Made by a program: the position numbers and the translations under genes. The notes beneath the pieces are model-generated. The model made no database searches. It was not told the origin of the DNA and saw only the letters and a program-made list of their open reading frames with translations. From contig OZ021722.1 in the NCBI GenBank assembly GCA_963978545.1, positions 107,492,942 to 107,556,941 on the forward strand: a stretch of 64,000 bases of DNA, in the 5' to 3' direction. Origin of the DNA: Linyphia triangularis (taxonomy: Eukaryota; Arthropoda; Arachnida; Araneae; Linyphiidae). Shown in pieces: positions 10,621-24,759 of this stretch (position 1 is its first letter; each line of letters begins with the position of its first letter).

Positions 10621-10789
10621 TCCAGTTCAGGTACTTCAGCAGACATCAGTCCGCAAACAAGGCACTTTCCAAAACAATCCACACACCGGCGAAAGTAAGA
10701 ACTGGACCACTCCACTACGGTATTCCGCTGAAAATTCCTTTTGCGCTCACTACTACTTGTCTTGGAAGAAGAACTCTTGCTCTGCTGAC
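10621..10789 (-). CDS. Possible internal exon of an unknown host gene
   Basis: On the minus strand a CTTCAG acceptor-like site at 10790-10795 precedes an open stretch coding for a serine-rich run (SKSSSSKTSSSERKR) and then a cysteine-containing stretch (RRCVDCFGKCLVCG). It reaches GA|GTGAGA, a fair donor. A second strong donor, ATG|GTAAGT, lies at 10533-10538, past an in-frame stop. Base composition is clearly richer in G+C than the surroundings and no repeat copy was seen. I do not recognise the product. It could equally be chance ORF in unique DNA. Confidence 0.3.
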
Positions 10790-10875
10790 CTGAAGACGAT
10801 CCGGTGTATAAGGTGACACGAGAGAGAGAGAGAGTGGAACAAAAAAAAAACAATCATTTTAATGAGGTCCTTTCT

Positions 10876-11159
10876 TTATTCTCTGGTTACCGAGTCGGCG
10901 TATTTGTTGGGCAGGTTTTTTGAGGAGGAAACTTTTAAGTGATATTGGGGGAAGGGAATGGAAGAGTTAAGATCAGATCGGACGGATCTTCCTGGTTTAT
11001 CGAAGGAGAGATAGGATTCTTTTTCGTTTGAGAGCGGATGGAGGAATTTGGTGGGTTTTCCCACGGATAGTTCTATAGAAGGGATGTCTTTACTAATATC
11101 GTGCAAGATACGACATGTGTACAAAATACGACGTAATGTACGTGCAGAAAGAATCAGTT
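10876..11159 (-). CDS. Possible 3'-terminal exon or gene remnant
   Basis: A minus-strand frame is open from before 11159 to a stop at 10876-10878 and includes RILYTCRILHDIS and SVGKPTKFLHPLSNEKES. The stop overlaps AATAAA (TTTATT at 10875-10880 on the plus strand), a polyadenylation signal. If the SINE insertion at 11174-11547 is removed, the frame stays open for about 25 further codons upstream. Composition is unlike the AT-rich surroundings. No family is recognised. It could be the last exon of a gene shared with 10621-10789, although the order on the minus strand would then put the other exon downstream of this signal. Confidence 0.3.
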
Positions 11160-11173
11160 TCAAGTGATAGATG

Positions 11174-11547
11174 CCGACCAAACGGTATAGTGGTTAGCGT
11201 GCTAGCTCCTAGATTGGTTGTATTCAGATTATCTGGCGCCGTCAGCAACACGAGGGCTATAATGCGCCGAAACATTTCGTCATTTAACAAACCAACATAC
11301 ATTTACAAACACCCATGCCTACACGGGACTCGGAACCCGCAACCTCGCGGTCTAGAAGCCAGCACGCTAACCACTATACCGTTTGGTCGGCTGCTAGCTT
11401 CTAGACCGCGAGGTTGCGGGTTCCGAGTCTCGTGTTAGGCATGGGGGTTTGTAAATGTATGTTGGCTTGTCTAATGACGAATGTTTCGGCGCATTATAGC
11501 CCGCGTGTTGCTGACGGCGCCAGATAATCTGAAAACAACCAACCAAA
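11174..11547 (+). mobile_element. SINE-A (plus) containing a second SINE-A (minus)
   Basis: The outer copy is flanked by TCAAGTGATAGATG at 11160-11173 and 11548-11561. It begins CCGACCAAACGGTATAGTGG, breaks at 11213, resumes at 11392 and ends in CAACCAACCAAA. The break holds an inverted complete SINE-A. This gives a clear order of events: outer insertion first, inner second. Confidence 0.92.
11214..11391 (-). mobile_element. Inner SINE-A nested in SINE-A
   Basis: TTGGTTGTATTCAGATTATC through GTTTGGTCGGC. The flanking target repeats are TGCTAGCTCCTAGA (11200-11213) and TGCTAGCTTCTAGA (11392-11405), one mismatch in 14. Confidence 0.92.
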
Positions 11548-11589
11548 TCAAGTGATAGATGTTTGTTGACAAGTTTGTAAGCAATCTGT

Positions 11590-11905
11590 TGAATATGAAA
11601 AAATGGCAGTCTTTTTTTATTTTTATTTTTAATCCACTGACGGTTAAGGATATGGGCGATATTCTACAGTTGTTTTCCCTGCAATATCTTTTATATGATA
11701 TTTCAAATTCAAATAAATAATTTTTTAGAATAATTTGTTATTCTTTTGTTTTAGATAGGTTATAAACTAGCATCCTAATAATAATATTTAAAAAATATAT
11801 TATTTTAAATTTTACTTATAAATTTAAAAATGTTGTGTATTGCTGGTAAAACTGAGGATCAAATGGCGCATATGTACGTGCATGACCGTCAGTGGGTTAA
11901 ATCCT
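11590..11905. other. AT-rich interval, nothing recognised
   Basis: No gene or shared repeat was recognised. Confidence 0.4.
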
Positions 11906-11909
11906 TTAT

Positions 11910-14500
<2,591 letters not shown>

Positions 14501-14516
14501 TTTTTTTTAATTTGCA

Positions 14517-14940
14517 ACCTAATTTCACCTGTTAGACTTTGGCGAGAAAACGATTTATTCGGCTCAAATTGAATGTGACGCCACTTTGGTCTGAAACAAC
14601 TTGGCTTGAAACGCAGCAGCGGAAACCAGTTTTGCAAGTTTCAAATCGCGCCAGCCTAAACAGGATATGGCAACTGTCTACCATACACACACCAACTATT
14701 TGGAAAAAACCTCACGATAACCATAGAGAACGGAAGGATGTCATGACGTCACTATGCAAGTGTTTTGATCGGACTGGTTTTGGCTCGGTTTCATTTCTTT
14801 TCTTAAAATTTAAATAACTAATTTTTTCAAAGAACTTTTGTCTGAATATTTGTAATCAGAAAGAAATTCTTCATCCATATAAACAAGTTTCACTCGTTTT
14901 TAAAAAATGCGAGAATTGTTCATTGCAACTTATTAGCTAA
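14517..14940 (+). repeat. Dispersed repeat family C, copy 2
   Basis: This shares TTGGCGAGAAAACGA, the GAATGTGACGCCAC variant of the palindrome, GCAGCAGCGGAAACCAG, TTTTGATCGGACTGGTTTTG and AAGAAATTCTTCAT with copies at 54-560 and 27150-27590. Confidence 0.65.
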
Positions 14941-14997
14941 GAAAAAAACTAAAATTTCGATGGGCAGGTTTTCTTGCCTTTATTAATGGTTTAATAT

Positions 14998-15080
14998 TGT
15001 TTTCTACAAATAAAGCCATTATTTGCCATTACTACAAATAAAGCCATTACTACAAATAAAGCCATTACAAATAAAGCCAC
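14998..15080 (+). repeat. Short minisatellite, ACAAATAAAGCCATT unit
   Basis: Five adjacent or near-adjacent copies of a 15-18 base unit, ACAAATAAAGCCATTACT, some truncated. Confidence 0.8.
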
Positions 15081-15266
15081 ATTATTTGCTTAGTTGCAGA
15101 AAATTATATGGAAGGAATAATACAATTCTAAACACGATATATTTATTTTAAAGAAAACGTAGAGTTTTCTTCATTTGGACCATGCATATGACTTTGTCAT
15201 TGAAGCATAAATGAAATATTTTTTTGTTCTTAATAGATGAATGAATTTATCGACGCATACGATATA

Positions 15267-15912
15267 GTCCGAGAGACGACTGCAATTTTTGGACCCCATC
15301 GAACATCATTCTGAATTTTTTATAGAAATTGGAGAAAAGTGAGTAGATTACGAATCCACTGGTCTGCCGTGGCAAAAATGGCCGAATCGACTTGGAATGA
15401 GTTGAACCAAATTCTGATTGCCAAATATGTCATAACTTGTCAAAAAGAGAACAAACTTTTTCGTCTGGCAACCCACAGCATTTTGATTTTCAATGAGAAA
15501 AAGCGCAAACAATTTCTGATCTCTGTTTCGGAAAACTTGTATCTTTTAAAAGTAAGCCAAATTGGTGACATCAGTTACTTCATCAGTGATGTAATGTTTA
15601 TTACCAATTTGCCTCATTTGTGAACGATGCAAGTAGGTCATAGCCACACATCCGAATTGTCTGCAACCTTCTTAAATGAAAATTAAAGAGTGAGGGTTAC
15701 CAAATAAAAAAAAATGCTCAATACTTGGCAAGTTATGGCACATTTGGCAATTGAATTTAGTTCAACTTATTAAAAGTCGATTTTTGATCAGTTTCGGCCA
15801 TTTTTGCCACGGCAGACCAGTGGATTCGTTATCTACTCACTTTTCTCCAAGTTCTATAAAAAATTCAGAATGATGTTCGATGGGGTCCAAAAATTGCAGT
15901 CGCCTCTCAGTC
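15267..15912. mobile_element. TA-flanked foldback MITE FB2, copy 2
   Basis: The ends GTCCGAGAGACGACTGCAAT and ...CGCCTCTCAGTC lie between TA at 15265-15266 and 15913-15914. The interior matches copy 1 at 5674-6330 in reverse complement, for example the TTTTGATTTTCAATGAGAAA block. The 94-codon ORF at 15339-15623 spans arm and interior and is not conserved in copy 1, so it is not called as a gene. Confidence 0.82.
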
Positions 15913-16131
15913 TAATATAAAAGGTATATTTTTCTGATCGTGAATGTAAAAGAATAGGAAAATGTACGATAAGTTCGCTTCCTTTGGGACAAGCATGATT
16001 CCATTTTAAAAACACATCTATATGCAAATAACAAAATAAATTATGCATACAACTTTTCCAAGAATTTTGATCAGAGTCCATGTATTGAAGTCGAATTTCC
16101 TAAAATTGAATCAAACGTTAGAAAAACTATA

Positions 16132-16590
16132 CTAAACTTCAACTTAACCTTTAACTGCTGTGGTTGGGTGGTTTGAGGTTTTTGGTGTAAGAGCAACACA
16201 TGGTCCATACTGCACAAAATAAATTGGTGAACATCAGTTTAAAGTTAAAGAAACATAGTATCAGAAAAAATAATATAAAAGTCAAAGATGAGATATTTTA
16301 GGGGGTGGAAGCATTCCACAAAAAATGACTTGGGGTCTGTCAGACCGCTTACAGCAGTTAAAGGTTAACTAGACATCACTTAGACGGTAGATCGTCACAG
16401 TGCTCATAGGTATTTAATCCATTTTGGCGGCGTGAAAGCATAATGTTCACCAAACCACAACCCTATAGAGAACAAAAGGCTATAAGGTTTGGCGAGAATT
16501 ATGTTTTCACTCCGCCAAAATGGATTAAATACCTATGAGCACTGTGACGATCTATCGTCTAAGTGATGTCTAGTTAAGTTGAAGTTTAGT
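16132..16590. mobile_element. TA-flanked palindromic MITE with nested insertion
   Basis: The perfect outer inverted ends CTATACTAAACTTCAACTTA span 16127-16146 and 16575-16594; the element proper lies inside TA. The arms carry GGTAGATCGTCACAGTGCTC and ATTTAATCCATTTTGGCGG. A 243-bp copy without the nested insert is at 33177-33415. The palindrome could form a long hairpin if transcribed. Confidence 0.85.
16148..16364. mobile_element. TTAA-flanked 217-bp piggyBac-like MITE
   Basis: The ends CCTTTAACTGCTGT and ACAGCAGTTAAAGG are exact inverted repeats directly inside TTAA (16144-16147 and 16365-16368). piggyBac elements duplicate TTAA and typically start with CC(C/T), so the match is good. The site is empty in the paralogous MITE at 33190-33195. 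Confidence 0.85.
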
Positions 16591-16789
16591 ATAGCAAATT
16601 ATGTTTGATTAAAAATGCAGAATAATTCCTCCCGAGTCACATTGTTGGCGCTTTTATACATTTTAAAATGTTATTGGTTTATATTTTCAGTAATTATTTG
16701 TTTTCTGTAAATATTCAGACGTTGATATAAATTGTTAGAATTTTTAAGTATTATTCTTTTTCTATTTACAACGTGCCTTCCTCAAAATG

Positions 16790-17345
16790 ACGAATTTGGC
16801 AATTTACTTTTCAATAATTCTTACTTTTCTTTTTCTTGTAAGTGAAACTGAGGAGAGGAGAAAAACGGTTTTTGATGAGCCATTCTCAAGGAAAGAGAAC
16901 TCTGTGTCAAAGACATTCGTTTTTCAACTTTTTACAATTTTATAGCATTTTTACGGGATATTCGGCGGTGAGGATATTTAGAACACCTTAAGAGAGTAAC
17001 TTAGCGATTTTGAAAAAAAGAAATCATTAACGCCGTTTTTTGCTAATTGATGAAAAACATTATTTGTTAATGTTTTTTTCATGTTTTACGCATGTGCAAT
17101 ATTGATGAAAACCATAATGACAAGTTCCATGGCCACCACTAACCCTTACACAAAATTTTAACATCATAGGTAACAGAAATTTTTTCTGGACCACTTTTTG
17201 AAGTCAAACGTAGAGAAATGAAAAAAAAAAAAAAAAAAAAAAAATAATAATAATAATAATTAATAATAATAATAATATTTTTTTATACCGTAAACAATAC
17301 TTTCATTATCCTATGTAAACATACGTGTAATTGAAAGTAATAAGA
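16790..17345 (-). repeat. Family B element, partial copy
   Basis: The family B order runs from GAATTTGGCAATTTACTTTT through GAACACCTTAAGAG to CATACGTGTAATTGAAAGTA. It lacks the hairpin end and contains an AAT repeat near 17243. Confidence 0.65.
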
Positions 17346-17657
17346 CTGTAAGTTTACTCTCAACTATATTACAATTAGGTTTTATATTAAACTGATATTT
17401 GCCAATGAAACAACATTTTGATCACCAAACAATCTGCAATGAAGTTATTTATCTTACAAATCTCCTCGTCTTATTGCCAACTCAAATAACCGGCCATGAC
17501 TTGTTTCTTTCTAAAATACAAACCCCAACCTTCATAAAATGCGCTTTAGTAAAACTCATGCATTGTATAACTTCGCATCCAGTTGCCCATAAGGTTGGAA
17601 TATTCGATTTACAAAATAATAATTTTACGAATTCTTAATCCTTTTTATTATTATAAA
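17346..17657. other. Interval with one short ORF
   Basis: A 79-codon plus-strand ORF (17399-17638) has moderately balanced composition but no recognised motif and no splice context that I trust. Otherwise nothing is seen. Confidence 0.35.
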
Positions 17658-19611
17658 CTAGCTGAATACCCGTGCTGCGCTACGAAATTTTACCATTAGC
17701 ATTTTAGCGATCAAAAGACATTCATGTATTCTACACTTCAGACGTTTGCTCCCATTTCGATCCCGACAAATTGATTTATCAAAATAGGAACTTTCCTTTG
17801 TTGACATTTTAAACGAAATTTATAATTGTGAATAGTAAACTGGAATAGTTTATTGTGTTTATGTTTGCTCTTAGTTCTAAATTTCAAAGTAGTAGCTGTA
17901 TTGGAATTAAGTTAATTAGACATTAAGTTAATCCTCGTATAGTTTCAATGTTGCGTCGTCTTTTCATCCCTTAAAAATATCGATATTGGAATGACTTATT
18001 TTTTAACATTTGCAAAAAAATATCAGAAAAATGACTACATTGGAAGAGGAACATTCGGATATCCCTCGTTTGGAACATTTAACCCCTTTTCGACCCCTTA
18101 AAGTTGGTTAATCGAGAACAGAATAGCTTACTTTTTCTATGTTTAATCTTTTTTGACATTTGTACCAAATTTCCGAGTTGTGACCATATGGGAAGTGGTA
18201 CATTCGAATATTCCTCGTTTGGAACGTTTAACCCCTTTTCCACCCTTTGATCCACCGGAGATCGGAATAGTTTACTTTTTCTGCGTTTGTCTTTATTGAT
18301 ATTCACACCAGTTTTCAGAATTATGAAAATATGAGAAGTAGGACATTCCAATATATCGCTCGTTTGGAACGTTTAACCCCTTTTTGACCTCTTAAAGTGG
18401 GTTAATCGAGATCGGAATAGCTTACTTTTTCTATGTTTACCATTGTTGATATTTGTGCCGATTTTCAGAGTTGTGACTATGTGGGAAGTAGGATTTTCGA
18501 ATGTCCCCCGTTTGGAACGTTTAACCCCTTTTCGACCCCTTAAAGTGGGTTAATCGAGATCGGAATAGTTTACTTTTTCTATTTTTACCATTGTTGATAT
18601 TTGTGCCGATTTTCAGAGTTGTGACTATGTGGGAAGTAGGATTTTCGAATGTCCCCCGTTTGGAACGTTTGACCCCTTTTCGACCCCTTAAAGTGGGTTA
18701 ATCGAGATCGGAATAGTTTACTTTTTCTATTTTTACCATTGTTGATATTTGTGCCGATTTTCAGAGTTGTGACTATGTGGGAAGTAGGATTTTCGAATGT
18801 CCCGCGTTTGGAACGTTTGACCCCTTTTCGACCCCTTAAAGTGTGTTAATCGAGATCGGAATAGTTTACTTTTTCTATTTTTACCATTGTTGATATTTGT
18901 GCCGATTTTCAGTGTTGTGACTATGTGGGAAGTAGGATTTTCGAATGTCCCCCGTTTGGAACGTTTAACCCCTTTTCGACCCCTTAAAGTGGGTTAATCG
19001 AGATCGGAATAGTTTACTTTTTCTATTTTTACCATTGTTGATATTTGTGCCGATTTTCAGAGTTGTGACTATGTGGGAAGTAGGATTTTCGAATGTCCCC
19101 CGTTTGGAACGTTTGACCCCTTTTCGACCCCTTAAAGTGTGTTAATCGAGATCGGAATAGTTTACTTTTTCTATTTTTACCATTGTTGATATTTGTGCCG
19201 ATTTTCAGAGTTGTGACTATGTGGGAAGTAGGATTTTCGAATGTCCCCCGTTTGGAACGTTTGACCCCTTTTCGACCCCTTAAAGTGGGTTAATCGAGAT
19301 CGGAATAGTTTACTTTTTCTATGTTTACCATTGTTGATATTTGTGCCGATTTTCAGAGTTGTGACTATGTGGGAAGTAGGATTTTCGAATGTCCCCCGTT
19401 TGGAACGTTTGACCCCTTTTCGACCCCTTAAAGTGTGTTAATCGAGATCGGAATAGTTTACTTTTTCTATGTTTACCATTGTTGATATTTGTGCCGATTT
19501 TCAGAGTTGTGACTATGTGGGAAGTGGGAGAATTAGTGATGAGTGAGTCAGTGAGTGAGTGAGTGAGTGAGTCAGTCAGTGAGTGAGGGCTTTGCCTTAT
19601 ATATATAGAGA
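17658..19611 (-). mobile_element. Helitron-like non-autonomous element H2
   Basis: The plus-strand borders are A|CTAGCTGAATACCCGTGC and TATATATAGAGA|T. On the minus strand this is TCTCTATATATATAAGGC at the 5' end and a GCACGGGTATTCAGCTAG 3' end before T, both classic Helitron features. No Rep/helicase is encoded. Most of the 1954 bp is a tandem array of 148-bp monomers, followed by a GAGT/CAGT tetramer run near 19540-19588. It is the most complete member of its group here. Confidence 0.85.
18073..19530. repeat. 148-bp tandem array within H2
   Basis: About ten monomers, each with CGACCCCTTAAAGTGGGTTA, ATCGAGATCGGAATAG, TTGTTGATATTTGTGCCGAT and GGGAAGTAGGATTTTCGAAT. The spacing of ATCGAGATCGG is 148 in the regular part. 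The outer monomers at the left edge (18073-18390) are the most diverged. The same monomer type underlies the 264-bp satellite at 51.7-58.9 kb. Confidence 0.92.
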
Positions 19612-20095
19612 TTTAAAAAAAAAAAAAAAAAGTCATTGCTTTTGGTTAAGGAAACAGTACTTATTAGAAAGTTCGTTTGAAATTGAAGTTTGAAAATGAA
19701 GACTTAATTATCGTTTGGAAAAAACGCAATAAGAAATGTTTCCAAGAAAAAAAATTATTTTCATTCTCACACAAAATAATGAGAATGTGGAGATTAACAA
19801 GCTGTTTTTACTCATTAGCCAAAGAGGAATACCTATTGTTTAAATCCCCGAAATGTTTTAACAAAATAAACAAATTGATCGAATAAAAAACTAACATTGG
19901 CAATTCATTGGGAAGGATATTTAATAATGTTTTTAACTTCTGCAATGCATTGTTGTGATAAACTTAAACGAAGATTCTACCTGATAACAATATTCGCTGA
20001 CCAAAAGACGAATGCTATAAATACGTGTGATATATTGAATTAAAGGTCTCATCGAGATGTGTTTCCATTCTGAAACTTTTACCAGAAGTGATAGA
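19612..20095. other. AT-rich interval, nothing recognised
   Basis: A low-complexity ORF (19677-19886) is present but has no coding support. Confidence 0.4.
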
Positions 20096-20097
20096 AA

Positions 20098-20400
20098 TTG
20101 CAACTAGAGCCATTTGTAACTAGAAATCCCATTTGCGACTAGAAGTTCATTTGCAACTAGAAGTCCATCTGCAACTAGAAGTTCATTTGTAACTAGAAGC
20201 CCATTTGTAAGTAGATGACCATCTGCAACTAGAAGTCCATCTGCAACTAGAAGTCCATTTGTAACTAGAAGTCCATTTGTAAGTAGATGACCATCTGCAA
20301 CTAGAAGTCCATCTGCAACTAGAAGTCCATTTGTAAGTAGAAGTCCATCTGCAACTAGAAGTCCATTTGTATAACTAGAAGTTCAATTGCAACTAGTAGA
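20098..20400. repeat. 18-base minisatellite, CAACTAGAAGTCCATCTG unit
   Basis: About 16 tandem copies of an 18-base unit with variants (CATCTG/CATTTG; AACTAGAAG/AAGTAGATG). Blocks of several units are themselves repeated, so the array has grown by segment duplication. Confidence 0.92.
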
Positions 20401-20639
20401 TACGAAACTAAACCATGTGTTATAAATCATTTTGAAGGTATTATTTAAATTAATAATTGTACCAAAAGTTCGACCAAAGCTATATGAGAGTTCGGCCGGA
20501 AGATGCATCAATGGAGAGAGAGTATTTCACTGAATTGTATACATCTTGCCTTAAAAACGTTGAACTTGGAATTTAAAGTATGGTAACAAATTTGATCTAT
20601 AAAATATTAGCAAACACACATTTTACTGATGTATTTGTT

Positions 20640-20934
20640 TCTAAAGTATAACCCATAAAATCAAAGTTTTATATAAAAAAAAACTTTATACGCATTGCCA
20701 AATTTTATAATTTTATATTCATTAACATAGCATCGATTCTGCTGTCATTGTGTGCTTGGTATTTGCATCTTATTTTAAATATTAAAAACATCTCTATGGG
20801 TAAAATATGTGGCAAACTACGCTTCAAAATTTATTTTTTAAAAAAGAATGTGATATTATGCATTCACGTCCAAATATTTTTTATTTATTCTGATATTAAA
20901 CAATTTTGCCAACTCGAAAGAGTTTCAACAATGA
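20640..20934 (+). repeat. Dispersed repeat family F2, head segment
   Basis: TTTATATAAAAAAAAACTTT, TGTGCTTGGTATTTGCATCT and AATTTTGCCAACTCGAAAGA follow the F2 order. It is cut at 20934/20935 by a Helitron-like element. Confidence 0.6.
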
Positions 20935-22510
20935 TCTATAATTATAAAACAAGCTGTCTGTGTGTCTGTCTGTGTATCTGTCTGTCTGTGGATCTGTAGA
21001 AAACTGCTTAAAATTGGAGTAGAGCTCTGAAATTTTCAACATAAGTAGTTTTAGCCTTCTAATTGTACCTATGACAAACTGACTGTTAAAACTTTAATTA
21101 GCTCTTTTTTAATTAATTTTTTTACAAAGTGACTTCAAATAGAGATACAGTTCTGAAATTTTCAACAAAAGTAGCTTTAGACTTCTAATTGTGGTTTTGA
21201 AAACAGAATTTTTAAATTTTGATTAGTTTTTTTGATTAATCCCCTTTTTAATTCATTAACAAATATTTTTCAAAACGATTTCTAATAGAGCTACGGCTTT
21301 GAAATTGTCAACATAAGTCATTTTGGCCTTCTAATTGAAATTTTGAAAAGCAGAATTTTAAATTTTAATTTTTTTTAATTAATTTTTTAATTAATTAATA
21401 AATATTTTACAAAACGATTTCTAATGAAGCTGCAGCACTGAAATTTTCAACATAAGTTGTTTTGTCCTTTTATTATGACTTTTAAAAAACAGAGTTTTAA
21501 ATTTTTATTTAGTTCTTTTTTTAATAAATTTTTCGAATTGATTAATTAACAATTTACAAAATGATTTCTAATAGGGCTACAGCACTGAAATTTTCAACAA
21601 AAGTCGTTTTGGCCTTCTAATTAGACTTTTGAAAAAAAAAATTAAATATTCATTTAGTTCTTTTTTAATTAAATTTTAATTGATTAACTAATAGTTTAAA
21701 AAACGATTTCTAATAGGGCTACAGCTTTGAAATTTTCTACATAAGTTGTTTTGGCCTTCTAATATGACTTTTGCAAAACAGAATTTTAAATTCTCATTTA
21801 GTTCTTTTTAATTAATTAATTAATTAATATTTTACAAAACGATTGCTAATAAAGCTGCATCTCTGAAAATTTTCAACTTTAGTAGTTTTGGCCTTCTAAT
21901 TGGACTATTGAAAAACAGAATTTTAAAATTTTATTTATTTTTTTAATTATTTTTTTTTTTAATTAATTAAAAAATATTTTACAAAAAAATATCTAATCGG
22001 GCTGCAGTTGTGAAATTTTCAACATAAGTAGTTTTGACCTTCACATTGGTCATGTGACAAAAAGATAGTTAAAATTTTAATTTTTTTTTATTATTAGTTT
22101 TTTTTTAATTAATATTTTCACTAAAAGCGCCTGTTAATAGGTCTAGAGCTCTAAAAATTTCAACATAAGTAGTTTTGGCTTTCTAATTTTACTTTTCACA
22201 AGCATGTTAAAATATTCTCAAAGGAGTGTTGTATTATTCTATTAACGGGGATTCCCCCCCCCTCCCCCTTTCCCCGTCGATGGGGAGGGGCTTTTAATAT
22301 TAAGGGTTTACGCAGCAATTAGTTTTTAGCGAACGAAGCAAGATCATGCATGCATAGCAATGAATCTTTCAACGAGTTAAGTAAGCCTGTGCTTATAATG
22401 AACTTTTCAGCTAGAGAAGCGAGCGCTTGGTCTTGAGTTGCAATGAACCTGCCCGTGAGCGAAGCACCAAAGGCAGAAACTTCTCTCACAGGCAAGTTCA
22501 GGAACCTATA
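20935..22510 (+). mobile_element. Helitron-like element, 5' end with ~140-bp repeats
   Basis: It starts at A|TCTATAATTATAAAACAAGC, matching the TC-initial Helitron start. Next are ACAGAC-type repeats read as CTGTCTGTG, then eight or nine monomers of about 130-145 bp sharing TGAAATTTTCAACATAAGT and a GTTTTGGCCTTCTAATT core. The far end (22240-22510) is the CGAAGC-rich segment seen at 36010-36300. The terminal CTAG is missing, so the 3' end is truncated. The 65-codon minus-strand ORF at 22319-22516 lies in this segment and is not a gene. Confidence 0.75.
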
Positions 22511-22931
22511 CACCAATTTTAAACATTAAAAAAAAAAAAAAAAATTAATGTAAATCCTTTGTATTCATTGTCAATTTTTATCTGCAATGGCAAATTTACT
22601 TACTTCTAACTTACTTTTCCGAACTATTTCCGAACTTCTTTTTAGCTCCGAAACTTGATTGAATACATTGTCATCAAGTGGGTAAATTTGCCCTCCGTAT
22701 GTTTATGCCACGTCAACCTTAATATGGGGAGGTTTCAGTCATTATATATTGCCAAATTGAACATATTTAGCCAAAACTTGATTGAGTGCATTGTCATCGG
22801 CATCGAATCTATCTGCCAAGTTTCACACAGATTGGATTGTGCAAAAGTGGTCTTTTAGTGACAGCGACAGCTTCTAACATTTGATATACTACAATATTAT
22901 CGGCAATGGATCTATATGTTAAATATAAGCT

Positions 22932-24690
22932 CGATTGGATGATGGCGAATTGGTTTATTAGTATTCCGAAACTAGCGTGTGTAAAAGCGATCTTTCAGTG
23001 ACAACCACCTAAATTTTATAGAATGCATTGTCATCGACATTGAATCTATCTGCCAAGTTTTAGCTAGTTTGGATTGTGTGAAACTGGCCTTATAGTGATA
23101 GTGATAGCCCCCAAAACTTGATATAATGCAATATTGTAGGTAACAAATCTATATGTCAAATATCAGGTCGATTGGATGATGGCGAATTGGCTTATTAGTA
23201 TTCCGAAAATAGAAGCGTGTGTAAAAGCGATCTTTCAGTGACATCCACCTAAATTTTATAAAATGCATTGTCATCGACATAGAATCTATCTGCCAAGTTT
23301 CAGCTAGTTTGGAATGTGTGAAACTGGTCTTATAGTGATAGTGACAGCCCCCAAAACTTAGTATAATGCAATATTATAGGCAACAAATCTATATGTCAAA
23401 TATCAGGTCGATTGGATGATGGCGAATTGGCTTATTAGTATTCCGAAAATAGAAGCGTGTGTAAAAGCGATCTTTCAGTGACATCCACCTAAATTTTATA
23501 AAATGCATTGTCATCGACATAGAATCTATCTGCCAAGTTTCAGCTAGTTTGGAATGTGTGAAACTGGTCTTATAGTGATAGTGACAGCCCCCAAAACTTG
23601 ATATAATGCAATATTGTAGGTAACAAATCTATATGTCAAATATCAGGTCGATTGGATGATGGCGAATTGGCTTATTAGTATTCCGAAAATAGAAGCGTGT
23701 GTAAAAGCGATCTTTCAGTGACATCCACCTAAATTTTATAAAATGCATTGTCATCGACATAGAATCTATCTGCCAAGTTTCAGCTAGTTTGGAATGTGTG
23801 AAACTGGTCTTATAGTGATAGTGACAGCCCCCAAAACTTAGTATAATGCAATATTATAGGCAACAAATCTATATGTCAAATATCAGGTCGATTGGATGAT
23901 GGCGAATTGGCTTATTAGTATTCCGAAAATAGAAGCGTGTGTAAAAGCGATCTTTCAGTGACATCCACCTAAATTTTATAAAATGCATTGTCATCGACAT
24001 AGAATCTATCTGCCAAGTTTCAGCTAGTTTGGAATGTGTGAAACTGGTCTTATAGTGATAGTGACAGCCCCCAAAACTTAGTATAATGCAATATTATAGG
24101 CAACAAATCTATATGTCAAATATCAGGTCGATTGGATGATGGCGAATTGGCTTATTAGTATTCCGAAAATAGAAGCGTGTGTAAAAGCGATCTTTCAGTG
24201 ACATCCACCTAAATTTTATAAAATGCATTGTCATCGACATAGAATCTATCTGCCAAGTTTCAGCTAGTTTGGAATGTGTGAAACTGGTCTTATAGTGATA
24301 GTGACAGCCCCCAAAACTTAGTATAATGCAATATTATAGGCAACAAATCTATATGTCAAATATCAGGTCGATTGGATGATGGCGAATTGGCTTATTAGTA
24401 TTCCGAAAATAGAAGCGTGTGTAAAAGCGATCTTTCAGTGACATCCACCTAAATTTTATAAAATGCATTGTCATCGACATAGAATCTATCTGCCAAGTTT
24501 CAGCTAGTTTGGATTGTGTGAAACTGGTCTTATAGTGATAGTGACAGCCCCCAAAACTTGATATAATGCAATATTGTAGGTAACAAATCTATATGTCAAA
24601 TATCAGGTCGATTGGATGATGGCGAATTGGTTTTTTAGAATTCCGGAAATAGAAGCGTGTGTAAAAGCGATCTTTTAGTGACAACCACTT
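22932..24690. repeat. 240-bp tandem array within F2
   Basis: Seven complete units plus a partial one start with CGATTGGATGATGGCGAATT at 22932, 23169, 23409, 23649, 23889, 24129, 24369 and 24609. From 23169 the period is exactly 240. Two unit types differ at CTTGATATAATG/TTGTAGGTAAC versus CTTAGTATAATG/TTATAGGCAAC and occur in the order a, b, a, b, b, b, a. Copies are otherwise almost identical, which implies recent amplification or homogenisation. Confidence 0.96.
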
Positions 24691-24724
24691 AAGTTTTGCT
24701 CACCATCGACTTACCCAGCCACTA

Positions 24725-24727
24725 ACC

Positions 24728-24759
<32 letters not shown>

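Noticed and set aside
20098..20400. CRISPR-like or short regulatory repeat
   Set aside because: Contiguous 18-base minisatellite without spacers.
22932..24690. CRISPR-like array (regular spacing)
   Set aside because: Units are 240 bp and identical across their whole length; there are no unique spacers and the DNA is eukaryotic.
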